Shown piece after piece: positions 23,354 to 36,110 of a stretch of DNA of 64,000 nt. The translations under genes and the position numbers were made by a program. The DNA is taken from assembly GCA_022702705.1 (NCBI GenBank), contig CM040427.1:19863625-19927624 (forward strand). The letters are read 5' to 3'. Every line of letters starts with the position of its first letter. Position 1 is the first letter of the stretch. The stretch comes from Papilionanthe hookeriana x Papilionanthe teres. Its lineage: Eukaryota > Streptophyta > Magnoliopsida > Asparagales > Orchidaceae. A model generated the notes under the pieces. That model was not told the DNA's origin, searched no databases, and worked only from the letters and a program-made list of their open reading frames with translations.

Positions 23354-25440
23354 TCCACATTTTGAGGCAAAGCTTCCCCTTCAAATGGCCACACTTCCCC
23401 TTCTCAACCCCCTCTTCACTTTCCTCACTTCTCCTTTTCTTTCCCTACTTCTCTCTTTTCTTACTCCTCTCATTTTCTTTCTCTCTTTTGCTTTCTCTCT
23501 TTCTCATTTCACCTCTCAATTTCCACTTCCATTCCATTCCCCCTTTTTTTTACTTCTCATGTTAGGCGTCGCCACAAGCATCAAGCGTAAGAGAAAAGAT
23601 TGAAACATGCATAAACTTCTTAAATGAGCTACATTGGCATAAAGAAACAGTGAAAGAAGAGAATATATCATACCGTTTAGAACTTCCAAAGCCCCCTTAT
23701 TAAGGCCTCACATATGTACCATATATGCAAGTGTCAAAGTTTAGAAAATAAATAAGAGAGAACAAAGGTGCCGCGGCTAGCCATTCCCCTTCCAACCAAG
23801 GCCTCCCTCATTCCTTCCTCTTTTTTTTCACTTTTTTTTTTTTTTTTTTTTTTGTGATATCATTAAAGAGAGGGAATAAGGAAAACAACCAACCAAGCAA
23901 GTGACAGAACAGCCCGCCAACAAGTCAGGCCAAACCGCAGGCCAACCCTTGAGCAAAAAACAAAGAAAAGAGAGGAGAGAAGAGGTTACCACTTAGTGTA
24001 GAGAACACAAGGAGCACAGAAAAAGGTCCCGAAGCAATCCGGCAGCACCTCCCCCTCCAAATAATTTCAGCCAACCAACCCTTAAAACTTCCCCAGGGTG
24101 AGGATTTTATAGCAAGAAGAGAAGAAGAACTCACTGTGCACTAGGGAGAGGTGCAGGCCGAGCCCAGGGAATCAAACCCATGCTCCAGAGAAGAGCAGCG
24201 AGAAGAGAGGAGAAAAAGAAGGCCCGCAGCCATGTCACAGAGAAGTGGACATTGGGAAGGAGAGAGGCTTTCGTCATTCGTGTCACAGGGACAGACTTGT
24301 CAGGGTTGAAACACCAAAAGAGAAAAAATCGCAGCCTGGCGAAGTTTCGGGAAGGAGAACTCGAACAGATTACGCCAAACTTCACCCTCGTCACATGAGG
24401 GGACAGCTCGAGGGGAGGCGCGGATGGGACGAACTCACTCCCAGGGTTTCAGGTTTGATCGAGGGAGAGGAGAAGGGGTCCGGATGATCGAGGGGAATGA
24501 GCTAGGGCACGAGCCTGACTCGCGAATAGGAAGGAAGAAAGGGAAAATTGGCGCGTGAGTTTAGGGGTTGAGGGACTTAAGAGTGTAAATAATAATAAAA
24601 ACAAAAAGAAAACTTATTTTAATAATTTATTTCATTTAAATACGTCAAAATTTGTGTGGTCTATTCGTGCCCGGAACCCTAGCAAAATGCATGTTCTTCC
24701 TTAGTAAACTTGATATTTCGGACGCATCGGCACAGTCCGTTTCACAATCCGAGGTCGTTCGGGCGACTTCGTCGACGGTCGGGCCGAAAGTGCGTCAAAT
24801 TTTGATCCTTCTGAAATTCTGACTTGATATCGCTTGTCCTGACATTCTGACTCCAGCTTCGATCTGTTGTGGAATAATTGAAAGCGTCGAGGCCGTAAAC
24901 CGAGGATTTGTGCGTCCAGCGGTGCAAAAATATGCACGAGACTGTCCTAATTTCCAGTGGTCCTATGAGGACTCCATTTGAATTTCTGACATCAATTCTA
25001 ATCTTCTATGGGCTAGAGGTACAGAATCTCGTGCGTGACTCCAAAAGAGTAAAGAGGTGGCTTCGAAAATTCTAAAACGAGGTGGGCCCCATTGCTAGGA
25101 TTCTAAAATCGTCGGGGAAGCTCCTAAGGCTAGAACCCTAAATCCTAAGAGGAGAACTAGACCTCAACAAAAGTGAGGTCAACAAGTACTTATTCTTTTG
25201 TTATAGTAATATTTTGTTTCTTCTCGACCAAATGCATTTATTGTTATTATTATAATACCACATGCACATGATTATGGTTCTAGTGAATTTTGTTCATATT
25301 TTAAGAATGACCTATGTGTTCAACTTTGTTTAAATTATCATTGAATCTTGTATAATAATATTCATTGCTATGCAAATGAGAATGAAATATTTATTATTAA
25401 AAATGTAATATTTTTATAGTATGCTTGTGTGTGCATATTT

Positions 25441-25551
25441 ATTAGAGTTTAATGAAAATATGACACTAAATAGGACGCAATATAGAAGAAGGATTCATGT
25501 AGCCGACTCCACTTAGTGGGATTAAGGCATTGTTGTTGTTATTGTTTTTGT
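25441..25551 (+). mobile_element. 111-bp 5'-truncated LINE with 19-bp target duplication
   Basis: The 3' end of the RTE-like LINE family in sense orientation reads 'gtagccgactccacttagtg' and then a GTTGTTGTT tail. It is flanked by TGCTTGTGTGTGCATATTT (25422-25440) and the same word with one change (25552-25570), a classical LINE target duplication. Related 3' ends are on the minus strand at 37956, 39320 and 56216. Confidence 0.88.
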
Positions 25552-25570
25552 TGCTTGTATGTGCATATTT

Positions 25571-28500
25571 GACTATGATGGGGACACCGCTTGATAGTAC
25601 TAATAGAACATTAGTGTTCTCATGCATGTATATGAAAAATGATATTAATATTGAAGTAACTTAAGTGGTACAATTTTAGACGGTGCTCCTGTGATGATAT
25701 ATAAAATGATATCGGTATGCTATTGATATAGTAAGATTCCTTGACAATGATAGCATCTCAAATGTTAATATTGTTTATTAAAAATTTAACTGACATGCAT
25801 TTTTTTTCTTTATATTATTGTAGTTTAAGAATACAAGTATTTACTGGTTTGTTTAGTTTGTTATTATTTTAAACTAACATTTGAGGTTAACTAAGTGATT
25901 AAAAGATGAGTGATAGAAGAGATAATATTTATAGAAACGCAGACAAATCAATAACAAGGTAAATTTAAATCTATTGCTTTAATTTAATTTGATTAGTGAC
26001 TCTTTTATTTATTAATAGTTATAGAAAAAAATATGAAATTTTTTTAATTTTTTGCGTCTGATCATCTGTCCCCGCCTTAGTTAATTATAAAGCCCAGGGT
26101 CGGATCATGACAATAATAGCATTTTTTATTTATGCTGGCAACTTGAATTTTAATGACATTCTTGAAAATGTGAACAAGGATTATAGAGCTAAAATATGTA
26201 TGGAGTTGTAGAGTTAAAAGGATATTATAGAAACTCATATTTGTGAATGAGGAAAGAATATTGTGTAAAGCTCAAAATAATGAATTTATATATTTCAGAA
26301 TGAAAACGAAGATAACCTTCATGCCTACTATATTTGAATCACCTAATGAGAACAACTAAAAGTATATATTACATGATCGAAGCAAAGAAACACCATTTTC
26401 AAATAAATTCATTTTGTGATGATTGGCTTGAATTATATGTTTCTTTATAAATATATTATATAAATATAAATATTTTGATTGTACTCTATTATAAGGATGT
26501 CTTAAGTTCTAGGTTTCACTAACATGAACTTAAGGAAAGATGCATAAAGAAACACACCAAAAATGACAAATCACATTTTTCCAACTTTTCGTTTTAATGA
26601 AGATTAGCTTTCTTTGATGCAAAAGTAGAAAAAAAAATATTCAATTCTCTATAAATAATAATTTAAATGTGGTTAAATCTGAAATTTTGTAAGAAATTTG
26701 AGGGCAAATGAAATCCATGGCAATTTAGCAAAAAACTTGAACAGAACGGAATGAATATGTACAACTAATTACAGGGTATCTTGATTATAAGAAAAATGGT
26801 AAAAGTCAATAAATTTAATCTCCAAATTTCAAATTAGTACAAAGTAAAACATCTGTCTTAAATTGTTGTTAAAACTTTACTACATTTACAAAATTTCCAT
26901 CCAACGAGTACTTATAAGTTTGAGAAGAAAGTAAAAACTTTATTCAACAACTCATCGCGAAATACATAGCTCTAGTGTCTTATTTATAGTCCAAAAGATT
27001 CAAAGTTAGTAATTTTTTAAAGTTTCTAAGTCCTGGCTAAACACTGAGTCTTTAAATCAACAATATTATTTTCCCAACTGAATACAGCAAGCCTCCAATC
27101 TGCAAATCAATTGCAGTAATTAATACTCGGTTCTTTAGAAATGGTAACAAACAGCTAAAAATTGTTACAATAGGAAAGTCATAAAATTGAAACCGACTAC
27201 AGCATTGTTGATTACAGTGAAAATCCTCGAGATAGTAGAGAGAAAAAAAAACATTTTGCACGATGAGATGCTGAGAGCAATATTGAAGCAAAAAAGAAAA
27301 ACATGTACGCATTGTAAAGGCATGAGTAAGCAAAAATATTTGTAGAGAAGGAACCACGATAATAAGGAGATATCTGATAAGAGAAAAAAAAGTAGTGTGC
27401 ATGGTAACGTCAAAGATCTGATCTTTACTGTAGTTCCAATAATCATATATTAGCAGGTGCCATCTAAGCTGTATGATGTATAGTGTAGTAATTTTTAATT
27501 CTTTATATCAAACGGTTGGATGGAATAGGGGGTTGGTAATAAGCAATCTAGGGAATTATTAGTTGAATTGAAAACAACTTGCAGTAGTAAATCAAATTTA
27601 CCTAATTATCTTAAATGTTAAAGAGCACATCTCATTCGCAACGTATCACATTAAAAATAAGCTACAAACCAGAAGAAAAAGAACTAGAACCTCACATCTT
27701 ATGCATTTGATGAGCGTAAACTTTCCAATTTCCATAAAATCTTCCTAACTTTAAAAAAGAAATTTAGCTCCGACGAATAGGCCATTGAATAAGCAAATTT
27801 GGGCATATAGCCATTGTAGTACTTGTAAAGTAATTCATAAATCATCACAAACAGGTATGTCATACTAACACAACACATATGATATCTACCATCCATAGAG
27901 GGTGCAACCTCATTATTTAAAATTGCTTTAGAAATAAGTTGAATCGAGTTGTCTGGTGAGTTGATGGATATGAATTCACATGGATGTAAAAACAGAGAAT
28001 AGTGCATATCCTTAATAGTAGGTTCATGAAATAAAGTTAAATTAGATATGTTGATGACTGGACTAATATCAAAACTTCTCAAAATTGTGAATTTATATGC
28101 TTCTGTTCCAATATTATATATTATTTTTCAATCTCACTTTTTTCTTTGCATATAATTTATTAATGACTAATAACGAAATCTTTTAGGAGCACAACATAAC
28201 ATTATCGATCTCATCTTGGATATTCCATTTCCATTAAGATCAAAAATTGTTACAGTCAATATTTAAAAAAAACTCACTGGACCAACATGCTCTACCTGTT
28301 ACTCCGTGAGCTATGGGTCAATATAGAGTAGAAAAATGAATTTTGAACTCTCATATTTCCAATGGAATCTCAAATTTTGAATTGAAAATAACTTTGCAAC
28401 AATAAATCAAACTAGCTAAGGCGTACTCCAATCATACAGAATAAATCTGTTCTTACGGGCACCCAAAATCAGAGAACTTAAACAAGCAACATAAAATAAA

Positions 28501-28669
28501 TTATTTCTGATTAGCATAAAATTCTAAAAATCAGCCACTATAAATTTTAATTTTTAAATATGAATGATAATTATTCACAGAACTCATTGTTATCAGTTGC
28601 TCCCGTTGTTTCGATTTGTTAATTCAACTGTGATAGTGTTTTGAAGGTTAAAATATGGGAAGAGCTTTG
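25571..28669. other. AT-rich intron sequence without recognised content
   Basis: Open frames occur on the minus strand at 27052-27446 (hydrophobic) and 27699-28082 (127 codons). I recognise no family in either and see no splice or transposon signals. They are most likely chance or old relic frames. Confidence 0.4.
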
Positions 28670-28674
28670 ATTGC

Positions 28675-30584
28675 TGATGCGACTTTTTTTATATGTAAGA
28701 ATTTATGACCTCAGATTTATAAATTTATAATAATTTTGTAAAGTCACAATTTCAAACACAAGTATACGTATCGTATCAAGTAATACAGGACTCTAATGGA
28801 GTCCTTGTTATCGATCCTACAGGGAAGCGAGGTAAGTGGTCCTTAGTCAAATTCTAGTCTACTACTAACAACCTTAGTTTGGAAGGGTGATATAAGTGAT
28901 TTTTCTAATAACTACTCATAAATGCAGACGATTATATGTAATAATAATAACTACTCATAAATGCAAATATTACTTCTAAAGATAACCATTTCTGAATAAA
29001 TTGGTTTGGTGAATTTTTAGATAATAAAATCTATTATTCTTATGTAATGAATTGGATAAAGTTTAGAAATGAGATACATTAAATATTGTATATGCCAAAT
29101 AGAAGCAATCCTATTTTTACCCTCTTCCGAGTACCCCCTCTTCAGAGTGCTATAAAGAACATTGGCAAATTCTAGGCTTAGTCCCTAAATCCATGCTTAG
29201 GCTGGGAGGATACTGGCTACCACTTCAGAGCTCATACTTCCCTTCACCTGAAGCCTAACCCTAGCTTTAGTTACCAAACTTTAGGATCAAATTACGGATC
29301 TCAGTCTGTCACCCTGAAACCTCCAATTCGACGCCCATGAAACCATATTTCTCTATTTATTTGCACTCAATTCTCATGAACTACGTAACTCATTCATGGA
29401 CATTGAATGTGGTTCTACTTTGTTAAGAAGTACACCGCCCTTTTGGAACAATGTAATTACAACGAATTTTAACAATACAACGGACTTTTTTTGTAATGTA
29501 AATGAAGTACAAGTAAAAACCATTATATTTATAATTAAAACATCTTTTAGCAAGCATCCCAATATCCTAAACATGAATCCTACTCATTGCAAAAAAAACG
29601 TAGAGTGAAAATAATGACATAAACTTCTTATGCCACTGTTTCCAAACAAGAAGGAAGAGTAAGAGAAAGACATCACAAAGCACGAAGAAAACACAATGGA
29701 AAACTTCATTTCAAAGCAAATCCACAAAAAAAGTGTTTACAAAATCATAAGATGATGAATAACACAATACTTAGCTTTTTCCCTTTGAAAGAAAGATGAA
29801 AATCTCTCCCTCAAAATCTCCCGCAGATCCATGCAATGCTAGAATATTCCCTTATAGATTCTCTCAAAATCCCCTCACAATCTCTCAAAATCCCCTCACC
29901 AATCTCTCCAAAAACTCATATTCTAAGATCTCTAAGCATTCTCCACATTTTCCCTATCATCTCTCCATTTTCTTTGGCTTCAAATTCGGTTTAAAATAGT
30001 GTAGGGACGAATTTCCCAAGAGGTGCATGAAGAAACTTTCCAAAAAGCGTCCAGATTTGATGTATATGGCCAATAACATCTCAATTTCGCATTCAGACCA
30101 TCTTGGGCATCGCCGGCACTGGATAGGGCCCTGTCAGCGCCCTTTTTTTTTTGTGGTCTCGGGTTTCTGGCGCCGCCGGCGCCAGTTTGGGCGCCCCCGA
30201 CGCCCACTCTGCGCAGCTCCACCATTTTGCTCCTTTTGGCTCCGTTTCAGCTCTGATTAGCCCTGTTTCAGTTGCGTTGCGTTCTTAATATATATCCCTA
30301 CAAAATAAACATAAAAACAACCTTTCTTTAAAGTGCAATCTCATTCAAAAATATGCAAGAAGTGTAAAAGAGATTAAGCATAGAAAGACTTATCGAAAGG
30401 TGTCAAGCTAAAATTTATTTTCTTGCTCGTTTTTGCTTTAAATTTCACTGTTTTTATTTATGTTTGCTCACCTAAAATCATCATACCTGTAACAAATCAT
30501 GAAAAATACCTTCCTTTAAAGTGCAATATCATCAAAAATGAGTAAAATTATATAGCAAAAATCATATATATTTTTGGTGCATCA
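28675..30584 (-). repeat. 3' LTR of the gypsy element
   Basis: The 1910-bp LTR pairs with 34078-35953. It contains GGCGCC-rich inverted words near 30140-30210 ('ggcgccgccggcgcc') that are conserved in the partner LTR at 35490-35580. Open frames inside it are not recognised proteins. Confidence 0.9.
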
Positions 30585-33060
30585 AAATCCCCCAAACTAT
30601 AACTTTAAAAACCAAATATGTTGACTTGTGTTTGTGAGTTTCAATAGAATTTCCTATAATTTCATCTCAGAAATATTATAGTATAACATAAGAGAAATTC
30701 TAGCAAATCAACCTAAGACTAGAGCGTAAGAATATCTCATATTCAACTTAGGAATCTTAATTTTCTATTTACTTCAAAAGTTATTGAAACTTGTCAAACT
30801 AAAGATTCAAAGAAAGTGTAAAAACGGAATTTAAGCACTTTATCTATATCATTAACTAATACCTTTTGAAATAAGAATAAACTTAGGATTGTTTTTAAGT
30901 CTTTTCATTTAAGAAGATTCAAGTGAAACCAATTTTTGATTAAGCTTCTCCTCACTTATTTTCTTTTCTTTTTTTTCTTTTCTTTCGAGATCATTTGCAA
31001 TCCCTTTTTTTCACTTTTTTTCTTTCGGGATCAATTTTAATCCCCTTTTTTTCTCTTTTTTTATGTGAGGATTACTATATCTGGATAGGTCTTTAATAAT
31101 TTTGAATTTCACTATCCTCTCTAAAATCCAAAACGCAAAATTTTTCCTCGCTTTTTATAAGTGTAAGTATTAGTTAGAAAAAAGTTTGCAATAAAGGCTC
31201 AATTCTCATTAAGTATAAATCTAAGAATTTTAGTTTTTCAAATATTCAACTCCTCTTTACCATAAATAGAAAAATCATTTTTTCAATGTTTCCTACAAAA
31301 TATTTTAACTCTAGAACAGTTTCTTCCCATAGAATTTCATCTAAGTTATTTTTCTAACATTCATAAAATCAAAATTATAATAACCTAAAGGTAATACCAC
31401 ATACCACAAGTCATTTTAAAAATGATATCAAATTAAATATAGGCTACTGAGGATAAATAAAGTTACATTTTAAAAAAAATTTTCCCCCCCCAAACTTAAA
31501 TTTTAAAGTATTTTGCAATTAATTCCATAAAATATAGCAGGAACAAAAAGTAAAGGTTGAATCTACTTATTACTACAACATCCTATCAAATTCATATACA
31601 TGCATAATTAGGATAGAATGACTGTAGGAGAAAGTAAATCTAGTTTAAAACATGTTTCAATAATATTAAACTTAAAGGAAGTATTTTCACTTTAAAATTT
31701 TATTTTTCTTCCTACCCCCAAACTTCGATTTTTAACACGTATAACATTTAGTACGTAAAATATAAGCTAGAAGAAAATGAGCTTCGTAACTTCTCTCTAC
31801 CACACATGTCTATCAAAAACATTTACAAGGATTCATTAGGACAGAATAATATGTAGTAGAAAGTAGATTTAAATTAATCATGCCAGAATAAAATTCACTA
31901 AATAAAAGTTTAACTTACATAGCAGGTATCAGCAAGGGAATATAAAAATGTTCTTCAATTATTATATAAAATTGTAACACAAACATAAACACACATATGA
32001 TAAATGAGGTTAATTCATCATTTAACTTATCGCATCTCACTAACTGACCTCCAATTTCTAACATAATCACTACACTATTAAATTAGGTACTTTTTTGAAT
32101 GATTTTATAGATTATAATCCCAAAGATAAGATTATCCCTGATAAATTGGTTTCTGGACACCAACCTCAGGCATCATCTAATCCCTTTAATTAAGCACATT
32201 TAACAGTTATTTATTGTAGTGTAAGATCACCCTAATGTTATTCATCAAATAGGTTCGTGACTCCTACCAAATGAAAGCAAGGTTAGAGAAAGGAAGTAAC
32301 AAAATTAAGATGGATCTAACACTGTTCAAATTCATGATACTTCTGTAAAACTCAAGTTCGGGTAAGATCCAAGCCATAGTGTACTCATCAATCCAACTAA
32401 TACAAGAGAACATAAAGTCTAATCATAATAAGAAGTTAAGGAATCACCTCCCCCATGACACACAAAAATCAAACTACTAACAATCCAAACATCTACCAAC
32501 AATAATTAAACTGATCAATCCAAACTAAAGCAAACATAATATAATACTAACAATCATGACTCTCAAGCACACTGATAACTACGGGTTGCCTCCCATAAAA
32601 AGCTTGGTTTAACGTCGCCAGCCCGACAAATGATTCCTCCTGGATCAAAATTCCAATTAAGTAATCCTCGATCAATCGCCCAATCTTTTTCAGATCCAGG
32701 AATTCCTACAAAATTCTCAAATCAGTAATTTTTCTTTTAGCTCTTCTTTTTCAAATTGATTCATACCATCGTTCCTCATATTTCTTTCTAGTATCCAAAA
32801 TTCTTCTATCGATTTTCTCAATCCGCATATTAATATCATCCTCGAAATTCATAAGAAATGGATTCGTATATGATAATTCAAGATCTCCCAAATTTTGGAT
32901 CCGATTCTATCTAGATAATTCAGATTCTGGATCAAATTCTTCTATCTTACTCTTATGATTCAAATTATCTTCTAATTCTTCCCCTTGGTACTGAGTAAAG
33001 AGTTAAAGTGATCTTTTTATATATCTTTCTAATTCCTTTGGAATTTCTTCCATTGGTCTT
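30585..33060 (-). other. Internal non-coding region of the gypsy element
   Basis: No coding frame is recognised. T-rich runs with 'tttctttcgggatca' occur twice (30980-31030). A 'gggttgcctcccataaaaag' phrase at about 32584 is one I know from the spacer downstream of gag/pol in plant Ty3-gypsy elements. Pol is absent. Confidence 0.55.
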
Positions 33061-33068
33061 TCAATCTC

Positions 33069-33882
33069 CTAATCCTCATCTTTTAACTCAAAGTTCTTTT
33101 GAAATATATCATCAAATTCTCTTTCAAGTCTTAGTTTGTTATCTTTATTTTGCTCATCATTCATCTGCTTAAGTTTTATCTCAGGGTCAGTAGGAAAAAT
33201 CTCTTGGGGGTAACTGCTAATTGCATTCATAATCTGCCCCAGTTGGTTTTCTATATTCCTTATAGCGGCCCCTTGACTTTCTAGCGCACATGCCAATTGA
33301 ATCACATCCTTTTCTAATAGTAATTCTTTTTCCTCATCTTGTGGGTTAAAAGTAAAATCTATAAGGAAAGGACATTTCATCGCTAAAATCGTCCTGCTTA
33401 TTACAATCATATATCTAATTAAATTGATTATCTTCCCAAAATTGATTTTCTCCTCCAAAATTAGTTTTCTAGTTATAGTTTGAATAATCTTCTCAACCTG
33501 GATTATAATAATCAGAATAAGGATTGTGCATCTCAGGGCCAGTTTCAAAATAGTTAGGCTCAGTCAATTATCCAAATGAGATTTTCTTAATAACTGGGGG
33601 ACCTTGAGGATAACTCTTTATGTATTGATCTAACTTCCTCTCAATATCAGCAACCTGAGAACTTAATAAAGTATGCATATCATCTAGAAAATTCATTACT
33701 CTCTCGGGGTTTACTCTTTCAAAGCTGCTAGAATTATAATCCAAATTTGAATATTCATTATATTGTAGATCCGCTATTTCTACATTAAATCCATGGAGTC
33801 TTTTCTGATTCATCATCCTCTTAAAAGTTCTCTCTAAATCCGAGTCGTAAGATTCAAGGTCTACAGCTCCTGAACTACGCAT
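33069..33882 (-). pseudogene. gag remnant of the gypsy element
   Basis: There are two frames on the minus strand. 33568-33882 (104 codons) starts near the 5' leader with 'MRSSGAVDLESYDSDLERTF', an N-terminus style common in plant gypsy gag. 33069-33548 ends with 'ESQGAAIRNIENQLGQI', 'MNAISSYPQ' and then 'PTDPEIK', the gag block that usually precedes the zinc knuckle. The capsid core and zinc knuckle between and after these are missing or unreadable. A stop and frame change separate the two frames, so the protein is not functional. Confidence 0.7.
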
Positions 33883-34077
33883 ATAAATTTAAAGACTTAA
33901 CTAATAGGACAAATATCAAAAATATTTTTGGTATTTTGGATTTTTTTTTCTTGAAAATAAACAGACAATAATTAAACACACTATATAGTACTATAAATTC
34001 AAAATCTAAGTCTTATAGGTTTAACTAAAATTCTCCAAAAGTTCTTACCGAAGCTTTCCCAGCAACAACCAAAAACT

Positions 34078-35953
34078 TGATGCGACTTTTTTTATATGTA
34101 AGAATTTATGACCTCAGATTTATATATTTATAATGATTTTGTAAAGTCACAATTTCAAACGTAAGTATACGTATCGTATCAAGTAATACAGGGATCTAAT
34201 GGAGTCCTAGTTATCGATCCCATAGGAAGCGAGGTAAGTGGTCCTTAGTTAAATTCTAGTCTACTACTAACAGCCTTAGTTTGAAAGGGTGATATAAATG
34301 GTTTTTCTAACAACTACTCCTAAATGCAGACGATTATATGTAAGAATAATAACTACTCCTAAATGCAAATATTACTTCTAAAGATAACCCTTTCTGGATA
34401 AATTGGTTTGGTAAATTTTGAGATAATAAAATTTACTATTATTATGTAATGAATTAGATAAAGTCTAGGAATGAGATGCATTAAATATTGTATGTGACAA
34501 ATAGGAGTAATCCTATTCTTTACTCTCTTTCGAGTACACTCTCTAGAGTCGCTATAGTTAACATCGAGCAAATCTGCAGCTAGTTCCTAAATCCATGGTT
34601 GAGCTTGGAGGATACAGTCGCCACTTCAGAGCCCCCACTTCCCTTCACCTAAAGGTTAACCCTAGCTTTAGTTACCAAACATTAGGACCAAATTAGGGAT
34701 CTCAGTCTGTCACCCTGAAACCTCCAATTCGACGCCCATGACACCATATTTCCCTATTTATTTGCACTCAATCCCCATGAACTAACTCATTCATGGATAT
34801 TGAATGTGGTTCCACTTTGTTGAGAATTACACCGCCCTTTTGGGACAATGCAATTACAACGAATTTTAACAATATAACGGGCCATTTTTGTAATGTAAAT
34901 GAAATACAAGTAAAAACCATCACATTTATAATTAAAACATCTTTTAGCAAGATCCCAATATCCTAAACATGAATCATACTTATTGCAAAAGAAAAATAGA
35001 GTGAAAATAATGGCATAAACTTCTTATGCCACTATTTCCAAACAAGAAGGAAGAGTATGAGAAAGACATCACAAAGCATGAAGAAAACACAACGGAAAAC
35101 TTCATTTCAAAGCAAATCCACAAAATAAGTGTTTACAAAATCAGAAAATAATGAAGAACACAAAACTTAGTTTTTTCCCCTTGGAAGAAAGATGAAAATC
35201 TCTCCCTCAAAGTCTCCCACTGATTCATGCAATGCTAGAACATTCCCTTACAGATTCTCTCAAAATCCCCTCACCAATCTCTCCTATTCTAAGATCTCTA
35301 AGCATTCTCCACGTTTTCCCTATCATCTTTTCATTTTTTTGGCTTCAAATTCGGTTTAAAATAGTGTATGGATGAAATTTCCAAGAGGTGCATGAAGAAA
35401 CCTTCCAAAAAGCTTCCAGATTCGATGTATATGGCCAATAATCGCTCAATTTCGCATCCAGACCGTCTTGGGCGCCGCCAGCGCTGAATAGGGCGCTGCC
35501 GGCGCCTTATTTTTTTTGTGGTCTCAGGTTTCTGGCGCCATCGGCGCCGGGTTTGGGCGCCCCCGGCGCCCACTCTGCGCAGCTCCACAATTTTGCTCTG
35601 TTTGGCTCCATTTCAGCTCCGATTCGCTCTGTTAGTTGCGTTGCGTTCTTAACAGATAAATCTCTACAAAATAAAGATAAAAACAATTTTATTTAAAAGA
35701 TAATCTCATTCAAAAATACGCAAAGGTTGTAAAAAGATTAAGATGTAAAGCATTTATCGAAGCGTGTCATGCCAAAATTTGTTTTTTTGCTCGTTTTTGC
35801 TCCAAATTGTACCGTTTTTGCTTCTTTTTGCTCCAATCACCTAAAATCATCATATATGTAACAAATCATGAAAAATACCTTCCTTTAAAGTGCAATGTCA
35901 CAAAAAATGAGTAAAATCATATAGCAAAAACCGTATATATTTTTGGTGCATCA
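34078..35953 (-). repeat. 5' LTR of the gypsy element
   Basis: The 1876-bp LTR has TGATGCG/GCATCA termini. It differs from its partner by scattered substitutions and small indels, which indicates an old insertion. Confidence 0.9.
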
Positions 35954-36042
35954 ATTGCATGATTCTATTTTAAATTTTGCAACCTCACACAATTTTATGA
36001 CGTAGTTTTCTTAGCTAATGAGCTTGTTATAGAAACTAATCT

Positions 36043-36068
36043 TTGTGTGTGTGTGTGTGTGTGTGTGT

Positions 36069-36105
<37 letters not shown>
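36043..36105. repeat. (GT)n followed by (TA)n microsatellite
   Basis: About 14 GT units run directly into about 17 TA units, with no gene near. Confidence 0.95.

Positions 36106-36110
<5 letters not shown>

Larger units (their letters stand above)
19803..25184. repeat. Long repeat unit 2 (about 5.4 kb)
   Basis: This is the second copy of the family of unit 1, in the same orientation and ending TGAGGTCAACA at 25184. It is uninterrupted and so shows the uninserted layout: a 5' block of short 'acagtaa' words (20780-21010), a middle part with no recognised coding sequence, a pyrimidine-rich block (23390-23560), a GC-rich leader-like block (24000-24600) and a conserved right end (24660-25184). 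Read on the minus strand it starts TGTTGACCTCA. It could be a very long solo LTR or a non-autonomous element. Confidence 0.5.
28675..35953 (-). mobile_element. Complete non-autonomous Ty3-gypsy element (Athila/Tat-like)
   Basis: The LTRs at 28675-30584 and 34078-35953 start TGATGCG and end GTGCATCA. They are flanked by the 5-bp target duplication ATTGC (28670-28674, 35954-35958). On the minus strand the right LTR is followed by TTGGTTGTTGCTGGGAAAG. This is a decayed form of the primer site TGGCGCCGTTGCCGGGGA that I know from Athila/Tat-type elements. A purine-rich 'tttgggggattt' precedes the left LTR. The internal region is only about 3.5 kb, carries a gag remnant and lacks pol, so the element moved with borrowed enzymes. 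It is antisense to the SDR gene. Confidence 0.88.

Noticed and set aside
32000..33000. Search for pol in the gypsy element
   Set aside because: No RT, RNase H or integrase motif could be read on the minus strand between the LTRs, so the element is called gag-only.
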